A stretch of DNA of 22,735 nt from an uncultured Collinsella sp. GTDB lineage: Bacteria > Actinomycetota > Coriobacteriia > Coriobacteriales > Coriobacteriaceae. Made by a program: the position numbers and the translations under genes. Every line of letters starts with the position of its first letter. The stretch's first letter is position 1. Below are positions 22,203 to 22,735 of this stretch, in pieces. The stretch lies in the NCBI GenBank assembly GCA_902479135.1, contig CABSNU010000026.1, forward strand, positions 1-22,735, in the 5' to 3' direction. The notes under the pieces are model-generated. The model made no database searches. It was not told where the DNA came from and worked only from the letters and a program-made list of their open reading frames with translations.

Positions 22203-22424
22203 ATGGAGAGGAAGATCGCGAATATCGATGAGTTCCAAATGGGCGAAAACGAGACCCCGATACTCCCAACGGGACTGATGGAGGAAGAAAACCTTTACGT
22301 CCTTCCCGACGGGCGCTACCTCCCCTGCGGGGTCTACCGGACCGAAGATGGCGGCTCACTCATTTATGAGCCATCCGGGCTCAGCTTCTTCGGGCAGATG
22401 CTTGCTCAATTCAAAGAGAGCTAA
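22203..22424 (+). CDS. Small acidic protein of unknown function
   Basis: A 73-aa soluble protein (MERKIANIDEFQMGENETP, then VLPDGRYLPCGVYRTEDGG, SLIYEPSGLSFFGQML) with no signal or membrane segment; Asp/Glu/Gly/Pro-rich turns suggest a small beta-rich fold. AGGAGG lies 5 nt before the ATG, so it is well translated. It follows the ADP-ribosylglycohydrolase stop by 32 nt in the same direction and is probably in its operon. I do not recognise the family. It could be an accessory or antitoxin-like partner, but nothing in the sequence demonstrates this. Confidence 0.8.
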   Translation: MERKIANIDEFQMGENETPILPTGLMEEENLYVLPDGRYLPCGVYRTEDGGSLIYEPSGLSFFGQMLAQFKES

Positions 22425-22486
22425 AGGCTTGATTGCCCGTCAGATCGACACTGCTCCAAACCAGGGGGTGGATAGGATGTCTCCCA

Positions 22487-22521
22487 CCGCGGCCTGTGAG
22501 GTAAAATCTTGACCGCCGCGG
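22487..22521 (+). other. Structured leader before the 30-aa peptide
   Basis: CCGCGGC (22487-22493) and GCCGCGG (22515-22521) can form a 7-bp hairpin with a 21-nt loop, in a non-coding stretch between the 73-aa gene and the small peptide (22425-22567). A second weaker CCGC/GCGG pair lies at about 22524-22534. It may affect the peptide's translation. Confidence 0.35.
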
Positions 22522-22567
22522 AATCCGCCTGCGGGCAACGCTCCGATCTCCGATTGGGGTGAAGCCT

Positions 22568-22660
22568 ATGAACTTGTTTCTTGAAATCCTGCGCCTCTCG
22601 ATGTATGTGACCGGCATTGCCCGGAACCTCTACTCGATCTGGCGGGAATATAAGCAGTAA
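22568..22660 (+). CDS. Candidate 30-aa hydrophobic small peptide
   Basis: Reads MNLFLEILRLSMYVTGIARN, then LYSIWREYKQ. It starts at ATG 22568, 6 nt after GGGGTGA, a good match to the Shine-Dalgarno sequence. An amphipathic, membrane-seeking helix with a charged C-terminus recalls TisB-like or holin-like type I toxins, but no antisense RNA is demonstrated. The coding call rests on the ribosome site and composition only. Confidence 0.4.
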   Translation: MNLFLEILRLSMYVTGIARNLYSIWREYKQ

Positions 22661-22680
22661 CGGATAGCGAAGGGAGTCAT

Positions 22681-22735
22681 AGACGATATGAGAAAGCCAT
22701 TGGGGTCGCCTCCCCCGCGTCGCAGCTTCTTTCCG
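22681..22735. repeat. Right copy of the 55-bp exact inverted terminal repeat
   Basis: Exact reverse complement of bases 1-55; the match ends at base 22680. The two junctions (base 55/56 and 22680/22681) are where both flanks enter the same sequence. Confidence 0.95.
22688..22735 (+). CDS. Possible gene start cut by the window edge
   Basis: ATG 22688 opens MRKPLGSPPPRRSFFP to the edge, with AAGGGAG 11 nt upstream. The whole coding part lies in the 55-bp repeat, which on the opposite end is read in a different frame as the degV 3' part. No family can be named from 16 residues. Confidence 0.25.
   Translation, partial: MRKPLGSPPPRRSFFP

Noticed and set aside
1..22735. A linear replicon with true terminal inverted repeats
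   Set aside because: The gene content is chromosomal, an ordinary gene runs through the left repeat, and the 55-bp length matches an assembly k-mer, so a contig break at a repeat is simpler.
1..22735. CRISPR arrays, tRNA or rRNA genes
   Set aside because: No regularly spaced direct repeats and no tRNA-like cloverleaf or rRNA segments were seen in the intergenic regions; the structured leader at 9225-9358 fits a riboswitch better.

Overview
The window reads as a GC-rich Gram-positive chromosome fragment from the Coriobacteriia, most likely a gut Collinsella or close relative. This is inferred from the mix of genes (class III fructose-1,6-bisphosphatase, tandem GtrA proteins, secreted proteins with Lys/Asp/Ser-rich wall-spanning stretches, an LAxTG-type sortase signal) and was not confirmed by a search. 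Both ends are copies of one exact 55-bp sequence in opposite orientation, which is typical of a whole contig that broke at a repeated sequence.

Layout. 1-847 (-): degV-family gene running off the left edge and apparently broken at the 55-bp repeat. 1168-4184 (+): class III fbp, then two GtrA-type membrane proteins, closed by a strong terminator. 4344-9122 (-): two adjacent genes for DUF4430 (transcobalamin C-terminal-like) surface proteins, a 1291-aa protein with four such domains plus a beta-propeller and a 297-aa protein with one. Both lie behind a cobalamin-riboswitch-like leader at about 9225-9358. 9472-11660 (-): a phasin-like helical protein and an AarF/UbiB-type atypical kinase. 11760-13283 (-): a C69-family dipeptidase. 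13366-13604: an AT-rich, gene-free inverted-repeat element that looks like a MITE. 13638-15127 (-): fchA-folD one-carbon operon. 15505-16944 (+): two paralogous small lipoproteins sharing an upstream 18-bp box. 17250-19736 (+): a secreted, probably sortase-anchored PI-PLC-like enzyme. 19831-20100 (-): a small PH-like protein. 20269-22735 (+): YhcG-type PD-(D/E)XK nuclease, an ADP-ribosylglycohydrolase gene with an in-frame amber codon, a 73-aa unknown, a candidate 30-aa hydrophobic peptide and the start of another possible gene.

Most interesting point: the DUF4430 pair. DUF4430 is related to the beta domain of intrinsic factor and transcobalamin, and beta-propellers bind cobalamin in Bacteroides BtuG. 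Finding DUF4430 domains and a propeller in one exported protein under a B12 riboswitch suggests a Gram-positive surface corrinoid-capture system.

Second: the FolD lacks the conserved cyclohydrolase Lys and Gln and sits 2 nt after fchA, suggesting that FchA has taken over the cyclohydrolase step. Other points worth checking are the tandem lipoproteins with ATGA-overlapping upstream ORFs, the MITE-like element, the nonsense codon in the ADP-ribosylglycohydrolase and the terminal inverted repeat.
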